From Rhodanobacteraceae bacterium (lineage in GTDB: Bacteria; Pseudomonadota; Gammaproteobacteria; Xanthomonadales; Rhodanobacteraceae), in assembly GCA_003142815.1 (NCBI GenBank), contig PLNP01000047.1, positions 54,017-89,821 of the forward strand: DNA of 35,805 nt, in the 5' to 3' direction. The notes under the pieces are model-generated. The model was not told where the DNA came from. It searched no databases and saw only the letters and a program-made list of their open reading frames with translations. Shown piece after piece: positions 27,819 to 35,244 of this stretch; the stretch's first letter is position 1; each line of letters starts with the position of its first letter. The translations under genes and the position numbers were made by a program.

Positions 27819-30800
27819 ACATCCTGCTGGTTTCCCAATGCGGCAAGCGGGCACTCGTCGAGACCCGGCGCATTCTCGATCAGTTCGCTGAACGTCGCGG
27901 CGACCGCACCTGGCAGACGCCGATCACTCAGGAAGGCCTGGACACATTGCGTCGGCTGCTGAAGAAAACCGCCCGCCGCAACACCGCCGTCGCCTGTCAC
28001 TGGGTCCGTGGGCGCGACCACAGCGAACTGATTTGGATCGTCGGCGACGCCAGCCGCTTCAATACGCACGGCGCCGTTCCAACCAACACCACCGGGCGCG
28101 ACATCCTGCGGCGCGCTGACGAGAACGACTGGCATACCGCCGAAGTCATCCGGATGCTGGCCAAGCTGGCTGGCCTGCTGCACGACCTTGGCAAGGCCTC
28201 CAAGGCTTTTCAGGGCAAGCTGACAGGCGACGGCAAATTGCGCGACGCCTATCGGCATGAATGGGTGTCGCTGCGCCTGTTCCAGGCCTTTGTCGGCGAC
28301 GACGATGACGCCACCTGGCTGGACCGGCTTGCCAAACTTCAACCGGAAAAGAAGCCGAGGTGGCTAGGCCAGCTGCAGCGCGATGGCATCGACAAATCCT
28401 GCAATGAACCGTTGGACAAGATGCCGGAGCTTGCGAGGGCGATTGGATGGTTGGTGGTAAGCCATCATTTCCTGCCGCAAGGCGAGGAAAGAAACAGAAG
28501 CCGGCTTCAACGACTGCTGCCCTACATCGATGCGTCGTGGAATCGCGCCGACAATCAGGCCACACCGCAGGACATCAAACGCTGCTGGAACTTCGAGGCA
28601 CACGGAACGCCGTTCGTCAGCGCGAACTGGTGCGAAAAAATGCGCGAGACTGCGCAGGCCATCCAGAAACACGTTGGCATCCTTAGCACGCAATGGCTGG
28701 ACAACCCCTACGTGGCGCATCTGAGCCGGCTGTGCGTGATGCTGGCTGACCATCACTATTCATCCTTGCCACCGCAGCCCACCAGCGGCGACAAGGACTT
28801 CAAATTGTTTGCCAACACGCATACTGACGGAGCACTTAAGCAGCCATTGGATGACCACCTCATCGGTGTTGGACGGTTTGCTTCAAGCGTTGCCCGGCAC
28901 TTGCCACGACTTGCCCGCGATCTTCCACGTATCGCGCGCCACAAGGGATTCAGTCGACGCTCGAAGAATCGGGATTTCGCCTGGCAGGACAAGGCCTATG
29001 ACAAAGCTGCTGCCCTGCGCCAGCACGCCGTCGAACATGGATTCTTTGGCGTCAACATGGCGTCGACCGGCTGCGGCAAGACCATGGCCAATGCACGCAT
29101 CATGTATGCCCTGGCCGATCCACAGCGCGGCGCGCGTATTTCGGTTGCGTTGGGCCTGCGCTCGCTCACCCTGCAAACCGGGCAGGCTTATCGGGAACGA
29201 CTCAAGCTGGGTCCCGACGACTTGGCCGTGCGTGTGGGCGGCACTGGCGTCAAGGCCTTGTTCGAGCGTGCGCAACGCGAAAGCGCCGACTCTGCCGCCG
29301 AGAATCAAAATAGCTACGCCCAGCGCGGCAGCGCATCGGCCGAACGGCTGGATGATGACGACAGCCATGTGTACTACGAAGGCAGTCTGCCCGATGGCCC
29401 GCTCCAGCGTTGGCTGAGCGACAGCCCCGACGCACAACGTCTCATCAGCGCACCGATTCTGGTCAGCACCATCGATCATCTGATTCCCGCCACCGAAGGC
29501 ACCCGCGGGGGCCGTCAGATTGCACCGATGTTGCGGCTGATGTCGTCGGATCTGGTGCTGGATGAGCCCGATGATTTCGACATCGACGATCTGCCCGCGC
29601 TCAGCCGATTGGTAAATTGGGCCGGCATGCTGGGCAGCCGCTTGCTGCTTTCATCCGCGACATTGCCCCCCGCATTCGTCCAGGGGCTATTTGCCGCCTA
29701 CCTGGAAGGTCGCAAGACTTACCAGAGGAATCGTGGCGTGCCGAACATGCAACTCGCAGTCAGTTGCGCATGGTTTGATGAAAACGGTGCAGAAAGTGGC
29801 GCGCACGGGAACGCCGAAGATTTCGCTGGTCAGCATCGAGCCTTTGTCGAAAAGCGTTTGCGCTATCTGCAAACGCGGGTCGTGCGTCGCAAGGCTGAAA
29901 TCTTGCCCGTATCGATCAGCCCGTCAACCAGAGGCGAACATTCGATTCGAGAACAGTGGGCGGAGCACCTGAAGCCACTGATTGCGCGCCTGCACGCCGA
30001 CCATCACAGCGTCGACCCCGAGACAGGCAAACGTATCAGCATCGGCCTGATCCGCATGGCCAACATCGATCCGCTGATCGATACCGCCAAGGCGCTGTTT
30101 GCGGCCGAAGCGCCGACAGGCCATGGATTTCATCTGTGCTGCTATCACAGCCAGCATCCATTGCTGGTGCGCTCCGCGATCGAGGCAAAACTGGATCGAC
30201 TGCTGAACCGCACCGATCCAAAATCATTGCTCAGCCACGCTGAAGTCCGCGCACTACTTGATTCGCATGCCGAAGCCGATCAGGTCATTGTGGTGCTCGC
30301 CACGGCGGTCGCCGAAGTGGGCCGCGATCACGATTACGACTGGGCCATCGTCGAGCCGTCATCGATGCGTTCGATCATCCAGTTGGCTGGCCGCGTCATG
30401 CGCCATCGCTCCCAGGCCTGCGAGCGAACCAACATCGTCCTACTCGGCACCAATCTACGCGCGTTGTCGCCGAAACACAGAGGCGATGCCGCATTTTGCC
30501 GCCCAGGCTTTGAAGACAAGCAGTGGTTATTGACGAGCCACCAGCTCGCCGAATTGCTGGCGCCCGAGCAATACCAGCATATTGACGCCGCGCCTCGAAT
30601 TGCCGAACGCGACCCGTTGGATCCGAAAAACAACCTCGTCGATCTGGAACACGCGCGACTGCGCGCGCTGATGCTCGACCAAAGCTCACGCGACGACACC
30701 GTGCCAATCGACTACTGGTGGTCCACGCGCGTCCACCTCAGCGCAGTGCTGCAACAACTGCAACGATTTCGCAAGCAGGATGGCCCGCGCGCCAGTTATG

Positions 30801-31081
30801 TGCTTATGCCCGACGAAGACGGCGAGGACTGGAAGTTCCAGCGCGTCGAACGCTATTTGCCGCCCACGGACCAGCACCGTTTGCTTCATCCACAGCAGCT
30901 TAGGCCCACAACCACGATCCAACCGTGGCCGCGAATCGACTACCTCAAGGAGCTTGACGCGTTGGCTGAGGCCGATTGCATCTCGCTACAGCGCGCCGCC
31001 TTGCGCTACGGAACGGTGGAGCTGGGGGATTCTACCCAAGGTTGGCGCTATCAGCCCACACTTGGTTTTTGGAAGGAATAG
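27815..31081 (+). CDS. cas3: Cas2-3 fusion: adaptation subunit plus CRISPR helicase-nuclease, type I-F
   Basis: 1088 residues. A Cas2-like ferredoxin domain occupies about 1-90 (MNILLVSQCGKRALVETRRILDQ). An HD nuclease domain follows, with LLHDLGKASKAF (His123, Asp124) and RHEW near 148. The SF2 helicase has Walker A STGCGKT (417-423) and the Walker B DEPD (583-586); VLATAVAEVGRDHDYD and QLAGRVMRH are later helicase motifs. The Cas2 part joins Cas1 in spacer uptake; Cas3 unwinds and cuts target DNA on recruitment by the Csy complex. Cas2-Cas3 fusion is diagnostic of I-F. All key catalytic motifs look intact. A 43-codon ORF follows within four bases. Confidence 0.96.
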   Translation: MNILLVSQCGKRALVETRRILDQFAERRGDRTWQTPITQEGLDTLRRLLKKTARRNTAVACHWVRGRDHSELIWIVGDASRFNTHGAVPTNTTGRDILRRADENDWHTAEVIRMLAKLAGLLHDLGKASKAFQGKLTGDGKLRDAYRHEWVSLRLFQAFVGDDDDATWLDRLAKLQPEKKPRWLGQLQRDGIDKSCNEPLDKMPELARAIGWLVVSHHFLPQGEERNRSRLQRLLPYIDASWNRADNQATPQDIKRCWNFEAHGTPFVSANWCEKMRETAQAIQKHVGILSTQWLDNPYVAHLSRLCVMLADHHYSSLPPQPTSGDKDFKLFANTHTDGALKQPLDDHLIGVGRFASSVARHLPRLARDLPRIARHKGFSRRSKNRDFAWQDKAYDKAAALRQHAVEHGFFGVNMASTGCGKTMANARIMYALADPQRGARISVALGLRSLTLQTGQAYRERLKLGPDDLAVRVGGTGVKALFERAQRESADSAAENQNSYAQRGSASAERLDDDDSHVYYEGSLPDGPLQRWLSDSPDAQRLISAPILVSTIDHLIPATEGTRGGRQIAPMLRLMSSDLVLDEPDDFDIDDLPALSRLVNWAGMLGSRLLLSSATLPPAFVQGLFAAYLEGRKTYQRNRGVPNMQLAVSCAWFDENGAESGAHGNAEDFAGQHRAFVEKRLRYLQTRVVRRKAEILPVSISPSTRGEHSIREQWAEHLKPLIARLHADHHSVDPETGKRISIGLIRMANIDPLIDTAKALFAAEAPTGHGFHLCCYHSQHPLLVRSAIEAKLDRLLNRTDPKSLLSHAEVRALLDSHAEADQVIVVLATAVAEVGRDHDYDWAIVEPSSMRSIIQLAGRVMRHRSQACERTNIVLLGTNLRALSPKHRGDAAFCRPGFEDKQWLLTSHQLAELLAPEQYQHIDAAPRIAERDPLDPKNNLVDLEHARLRALMLDQSSRDDTVPIDYWWSTRVHLSAVLQQLQRFRKQDGPRASYVLMPDEDGEDWKFQRVERYLPPTDQHRLLHPQQLRPTTTIQPWPRIDYLKELDALAEADCISLQRAALRYGTVELGDSTQGWRYQPTLGFWKE

Positions 31082-31084
31082 CTG

Positions 31085-31216
31085 ATGAATGCATGCCGTA
31101 AGAGTTCTTCCCAGTCAGACCGACTCCAGCAGGCCGTTGCACGGGCATTCCGCTGTCGGGATCAGGCGAGACCTATGCTCCAGACTGTTTCATCGGTTCA
31201 CAGGAGAGTGCGATGA
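31085..31216 (+). CDS. 43-codon ORF between cas2-3 and csy1, unknown
   Basis: I do not recognise it. The ATG is seven bases after GGAAGGA, inside the end of cas2-3, and the stop overlaps the csy1 start as ATGA, the same coupling as at the cas1/cas2-3 junction. The product would be 43 residues, MNACRKSSSQSDR... ending SSVHRRVR, with ten Arg/Lys and two Asp: a small basic, possibly nucleic-acid-binding peptide. Against it: third-position GC is only about 53 percent, it uses rare codons such as AGA, and csy1 also has its own AGGAGAG binding site. It may be a real small Cas-associated protein, a coupling leader, or an unused ORF in a 131-bp spacer. Confidence 0.4.
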   Translation: MNACRKSSSQSDRLQQAVARAFRCRDQARPMLQTVSSVHRRVR

Positions 31217-32529
31217 CATCAACACCTGCATCCAATGCCGACACCGTGGCGCTGCGTCAATGCATCGACGAGTTCATCAACAAGCGATTGCAAGATAGGC
31301 TCGCCAAGCTAGACATCGAAATAATTGAAGAGTCGAAGAAACAGGCTACGCGAGCACGATTGCAGCGCGACCATCAGCGCGAGGTTTGGCTTCGTGAAGC
31401 CGCCAAACAGGCGAAGCAGCTTCAAATAGCAACTCATGTAGTCAAGTTTTCGCATCCGAGCGCAGCGGCAACGAACATCTATTGTGCCAATGGTGCAGGA
31501 CCATTAGCGCCGTTTGTATGCAGCGCTGGCGAACGGCTGACGGATGATATGGCGGTTAGAGATGCTAAGGCTCTGTCCACATACACTCTTCTCAAGGAAG
31601 AGCACGACGGTCAGACTTTGTTGGAGCGTGCGTTGCGACGTGATGCGGCTTTCTTGGCTGCTCTGTCCGATGACAACGATACCGCCGAAGCATGGTGCAA
31701 CGCATTTGCCGCGATCGCCGAAGATCATGCACGACCTGCGAGTCACACGCTAGCAAAACAGATTTACTTCCCGCTTGGCGATGGCGGTTACCATCTACTA
31801 TCGCCGCTATATCCGACAGCGTTGGCGCAGCGCGTATACGAAAGCGTTGAGCACGTCTTGTACTCGGATGAAGCCAAGGCTGGCCGCAAGGCGCGAAAAA
31901 CGACAAACACCAATCCGGGCTACCGCGAGTTCCCGAATGTGGCGGCATGCAAATTTGGCGGTAACAACAAGCAGAACGTGAGCTATCTGAATAGTAAGCG
32001 TGGTGGCACCGGCTATCTGCTTGCCTCATGTCCTCCACAATGGCAACACCAAGGTCTGAAACCACCACTACGGGTCGAGACCATCTTCGATCGTTGGTTG
32101 TCGGGCTTCCGCTCGTTGCGCGAGCTGACCCAAGGACTCGCGCAATTCCTGTCCGGAACCCGTCACAACAATTTAGCCATCCGGCTGACTCGCGCACGCT
32201 TCGTTGCCCAGATCGTCGATGAAGTCCTGCATCTGGCCCGCACGATCCAGCAGCTGCCCAGCGGCTGGAGCGCTGCTGGCGAATGTCGCTTGAACCAGGC
32301 GGAGATGCTTTGGCTGGATCCCGGACGCTGTCTTGTCGACGAGGCACTCGCCTCCGCCCGTGGCAACAGCGACTGGCCCGATACCATTGCGCGCAAGTTT
32401 GCCAATTGGCTGAACCACCAGATACACAGCGACCGCCTGCCTGTCGATGATGCCAGCGCGCTTCAGTGGCATCGGGATTTTGCACAGGAAATGTCCGACT
32501 TCCAAAAGGAGATTTCCGATGACCGCTAA
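31213..32529 (+). CDS. csy1: Type I-F Csy1 (Cas8f), large subunit of the surveillance complex
   Basis: 438 residues (P. aeruginosa 434). Helical N-terminus CIDEFINKRLQDRLAKL, then SHTLAKQIYFPLGDGGYHLLSPLYP near residue 180, the PAM-region loop KFGGNNKQNVSYLN (247-260), and the C-terminal bundle with WSAAGECRLNQAEMLWLDP and FANWLN. Csy1 pairs with Csy2 at the 5' end of the crRNA and reads the PAM. In the model protein the loop reads KFGGTKPQN; here TKP is replaced by NNK. The first 290 codons are near 53 percent GC and the rest near 62 percent (hand counts of sample lines). AGGAGAG lies 4 bases before the ATG. It overlaps csy2 by 11 bp. Confidence 0.94.
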   Translation: MTSTPASNADTVALRQCIDEFINKRLQDRLAKLDIEIIEESKKQATRARLQRDHQREVWLREAAKQAKQLQIATHVVKFSHPSAAATNIYCANGAGPLAPFVCSAGERLTDDMAVRDAKALSTYTLLKEEHDGQTLLERALRRDAAFLAALSDDNDTAEAWCNAFAAIAEDHARPASHTLAKQIYFPLGDGGYHLLSPLYPTALAQRVYESVEHVLYSDEAKAGRKARKTTNTNPGYREFPNVAACKFGGNNKQNVSYLNSKRGGTGYLLASCPPQWQHQGLKPPLRVETIFDRWLSGFRSLRELTQGLAQFLSGTRHNNLAIRLTRARFVAQIVDEVLHLARTIQQLPSGWSAAGECRLNQAEMLWLDPGRCLVDEALASARGNSDWPDTIARKFANWLNHQIHSDRLPVDDASALQWHRDFAQEMSDFQKEISDDR

Positions 32530-33484
32530 GCCTGCTGCCTGGCTGCTGCTGCCGCATCTGCGCGTGCAAAACGCGAACGCGATCTCGGGGCCCTTCAGCT
32601 GGGGCTTCCCTGCGCCATCGGCCTTCACCGGCTTTGTCCATGCGTTGTCGCGTAAATTGCCTGGTGCGTTCGTTACGCCAGTTCTGCTCGATGGTGTCGG
32701 CATCGTCTGCCATCGCTTCGAGCCCCAGGTTGGCGACGGTTTCGTCAAAGGATTCAGCCTCAGTCGCAATCCGGTCGATCACACCGGAAGCCCAACCGCG
32801 TTCGTCGAGGAAGGTCGCGTCCATCTCGAAGTGAGTTTGCTGATCGGGGTTCGTGGCGAAGCGGTGGAACTCGCCACCACGAATCAGCTCGCCGACATGG
32901 CGCAACGCCTATCCGAAATTGCGCAAAGTCAGCGCCTCGCCGGTGGCAGCCTATTGCCGTCGATCAATCAATCCAAGCCCAGCCTCACCCATACCGACCG
33001 TCCCGAGCGCGAGCTACGTTTCCTGCGTCGCCAGTTGCTGCCCGGATTTGCCCTGATCGAACGCAGCGACCGACTCGAACAGCACTTGCAGGCACTCCAG
33101 CAAGACACGCCCGATGCCACGCCGCTCGATGCATTGATGGATGCGTGTGCCCTGCACTGGGACTGCGAAGCCAGCGAATGCGAGGACAGCACGCGTGCCG
33201 ACTGGCATGTGCGTTCACGCCCCGGCTGGCTTGTGCCGATGCCGGTGGGGTATCGCGCCATCTCGCCACTCTACGAACCCGGCACCGTGCGCAATGCCCG
33301 CGACAACGACACCCCGTTCCGTTTTGTCGAAAGCCTTTATAGCCTCGGCGAATGGATCAGTCCGCACCGTGTCGACGATCTGCAAGACCTCCTCTGGCAC
33401 CACGATGCCGAGCCGGAGCAAGGCCTTTATCGCTGCACCAACAGTTACGCATCCACCCAACGCACTTTCGAGCAAGGAGAATGA
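32519..33484 (+). CDS. csy2: Type I-F Csy2 (Cas5f), small backbone subunit
   Basis: 321 residues. A RAMP-fold protein: [36 protein letters not shown] opens it, GFSLSRNPV and [17 protein letters not shown] are central, and [39 protein letters not shown] is the conserved end. With Csy1 it forms the tail that caps the crRNA 5' handle. AAGGAG lies seven bases before the ATG at 32519, inside csy1, so the overlap is a coupled start; the open frame upstream to 32447 is shadow. Only 2 bp separate its stop from csy3. Confidence 0.96.
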   Translation: MTAKPAAWLLLPHLRVQNANAISGPFSWGFPAPSAFTGFVHALSRKLPGAFVTPVLLDGVGIVCHRFEPQVGDGFVKGFSLSRNPVDHTGSPTAFVEEGRVHLEVSLLIGVRGEAVELATTNQLADMAQRLSEIAQSQRLAGGSLLPSINQSKPSLTHTDRPERELRFLRRQLLPGFALIERSDRLEQHLQALQQDTPDATPLDALMDACALHWDCEASECEDSTRADWHVRSRPGWLVPMPVGYRAISPLYEPGTVRNARDNDTPFRFVESLYSLGEWISPHRVDDLQDLLWHHDAEPEQGLYRCTNSYASTQRTFEQGE

Positions 33485-33486
33485 TC

Positions 33487-34548
33487 ATGGCCAAGTCAGA
33501 TCCAAAAACTGCTTCCGTCCTCGCCTTCGAACGCAAACTGGATCCTTCCGACGCGCTGTTCAGCGCTGGTAATTGGGATCAACGCAACAACGCCGGGCAT
33601 TGGCCTGCTATCAACGTGCGCGAAAAGTCCGTGCGAGGGACTATTTCTAACCGACTCAAGAGCAAGGATCAGCAGGATGCGGCCAAGCTGGACGCCTCCA
33701 TCGAGAACCCGAATCTGCAAACCGTGGATGTCGCTACCCTGCCGGCTGATGCCGACACGCTCAAAGCCCACTTTACGTTGCGCGTACTGGGGGGCACCGG
33801 GACGCCATCGGCATGCAACAACGCGGACTATCGGGCCAAGCTCCTGCAGACCGTGCAGAGCTACGTCGGCAAGCACGGGCTCGCTGAACTGGCGCGACGC
33901 TATGCCGCCAACATCGCCAACGGCCGTTTTCTATGGCGCAACCGCATCGGTGGCGAGGCCATCGAGATTCATGCCCGCCAAATGCAGAACGGCCAGGCAA
34001 TCAATCACTGGAGTTTTGACGCGCTGAATCAGCCATGGCGCAGCTTCGACGGGAACAGTCAGGGTGATGTTGCCCAACTGGGCAAGGTGATCGAGAACGG
34101 ATTGAGTGGCAAGAGTTACGTGCTGCTGGACGTCACCGCTTTCGTCCGAGTCGGCGCCGGCCAGGAAGTGTTCCCTTCGCAAGAACTGATTCTCGACAAG
34201 GCTTCGAGCAAGAAGAGCAAGACGCTCTACACCGTCAACGATGTTGCCGCCATGCATTCGCAGAAGATCGGCAACGCCCTGCGCACCATCGACACTTGGT
34301 ATCCGGGTTACAGCAATGATGATGACAGCCTCGGCCCAATTGCCGTCGAGCCTTACGGTTCGGTTACTTCGCAGGGAAAAGCCTACCGCCAGCCCACGGA
34401 GAAGCAGGATTTCTACAACCTGCTCGATCGCTGGGTGCTCAAAGGTGAAGCTCCCGAGAGCGAAGGAAATCAGCACTTCGTCATCGCGAATTTGGTTCGA
34501 GGCGGAGTGTTTGGTGAATCCGACAAGAAAGCCGCGAAAGAGGAGTGA
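33487..34548 (+). CDS. csy3: Type I-F Csy3 (Cas7f), crRNA backbone subunit
   Basis: 353 residues. [69 protein letters not shown] and [18 protein letters not shown] are all as in P. aeruginosa Csy3. Six copies form the helical backbone along the crRNA spacer and present it to target DNA. Two ATGs are possible (33481 and 33487); AAGGAG sits seven bases before the second, so 33487 is taken. It is the most conserved subunit in the locus. Confidence 0.96.
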   Translation: MAKSDPKTASVLAFERKLDPSDALFSAGNWDQRNNAGHWPAINVREKSVRGTISNRLKSKDQQDAAKLDASIENPNLQTVDVATLPADADTLKAHFTLRVLGGTGTPSACNNADYRAKLLQTVQSYVGKHGLAELARRYAANIANGRFLWRNRIGGEAIEIHARQMQNGQAINHWSFDALNQPWRSFDGNSQGDVAQLGKVIENGLSGKSYVLLDVTAFVRVGAGQEVFPSQELILDKASSKKSKTLYTVNDVAAMHSQKIGNALRTIDTWYPGYSNDDDSLGPIAVEPYGSVTSQGKAYRQPTEKQDFYNLLDRWVLKGEAPESEGNQHFVIANLVRGGVFGESDKKAAKEE

Positions 34549-34550
34549 TC

Positions 34551-35114
34551 ATGGATCACTACATCGATATCCGACTCCGACCTGATCCTGAGTTTTCACC
34601 CGATACGCTGCTGAATGCCCTGTACGTGAAACTACATCGTGCCCTCGTGCAACATGGACAAGGCGATATTGGTATCAGCTTCCCCGACGTGCGCGATGCA
34701 CAGATGGCACTGGGCGAACGCCTGCGGCTGCATGGCGGAATGACAACGCTGCAGTTGTTCATGGAAGGCGCTTGGCTGAGCGGCATGCGCGAGCATGTGA
34801 GCACTGGTCAGATCACCCAAACGCCTGCCCATGCGAAGCATCGCGTTGTCCGTCGCGTACAGGCCAAGAGCAACGTCGAACGCCAGCGTCGACGGCACAT
34901 GAAACGCCACGGACTTTCCGAAGAGCAGGCACGGGAACGGATACCCGACTCTGCGGCCCAACGTCTTCGCCTGCCCTGCGTTCAGCTCAACAGCACCAGC
35001 ACCGATCAGTCCTTCCCGCTTTTCATCCAGCACGGCGAGCTGCGCGAACAGGCGCAGCCCGGCGCCTTCAACAGCTATGGGTTGAGCGCCACAGCCACCG
35101 TCCCCTGGTTCTAG
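34551..35114 (+). CDS. cas6f: CRISPR repeat endonuclease Cas6f (Csy4)
   Basis: 187 residues, the same length as P. aeruginosa Csy4. His29 (KLHRAL) and Ser148 (NSTS) are the catalytic pair, Arg102 and Gln104 (RVQAKSN) the base readers, the RQRRR helix (111-115) fits the major groove, and Phe155 and the terminal VPWF are kept. Cas6f binds the repeat hairpin and cuts after G20, leaving an 8-nt 5' handle, then stays on the hairpin as part of the complex. GAGGAG lies before ATG 34551, two bases after the csy3 stop. Last cas gene before the leader. Confidence 0.97.
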   Translation: MDHYIDIRLRPDPEFSPDTLLNALYVKLHRALVQHGQGDIGISFPDVRDAQMALGERLRLHGGMTTLQLFMEGAWLSGMREHVSTGQITQTPAHAKHRVVRRVQAKSNVERQRRRHMKRHGLSEEQARERIPDSAAQRLRLPCVQLNSTSTDQSFPLFIQHGELREQAQPGAFNSYGLSATATVPWF

Positions 35115-35149
35115 ACCCTCTTTTTGGCGGCGATCCAATCGATCTTGTA

Positions 35150-35162
35150 AATCAATTAGTTG
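35150..35162 (+). promoter_or_regulatory. IHF-binding site (distal), perfect consensus
   Basis: AATCAATTAGTTG fits WATCAANNNNTTR at all fixed positions. IHF bends leader DNA for I-F spacer integration; its centre is about 89 bp before the first repeat. Confidence 0.6.
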
Positions 35163-35215
35163 CGCCGTCGCCGGAATTTTTCCTTTTGCTCCGTCATCAA
35201 CACGTGCTCTTTCGC

Positions 35216-35228
35216 AATCAGGAAGTTA
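35216..35228 (+). promoter_or_regulatory. IHF-like site (proximal), one mismatch
   Basis: AATCAGGAAGTTA fits WATCAANNNNTTR except G for the sixth A. Centred 23 bp before the first repeat and 66 bp after the distal site, near six helical turns, so both bends would face the same way. Confidence 0.45.
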
Positions 35229-35244
35229 TCAGGGCATCGTTCTA

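Larger units (their letters stand above)
35115..35244 (+). promoter_or_regulatory. CRISPR leader
   Basis: 130 bp from the cas6f stop to the first repeat, with T-rich runs, lower in GC than its surroundings. It must hold the array promoter, but I cannot pick hexamers with confidence. Contains the two IHF-like sites. Because the repeats read with the hairpin before the AAA end on this strand, transcription runs left to right and this is the leader end, where new spacers enter. Confidence 0.8.

Noticed and set aside
31082-31212. A degenerate CRISPR repeat or CreR-like regulatory RNA in the cas2-3/csy1 gap
   Set aside because: I compared the repeat and its reverse complement with the gap by eye and saw no hairpin CTGCC...GGCAG and no handle-like segment.
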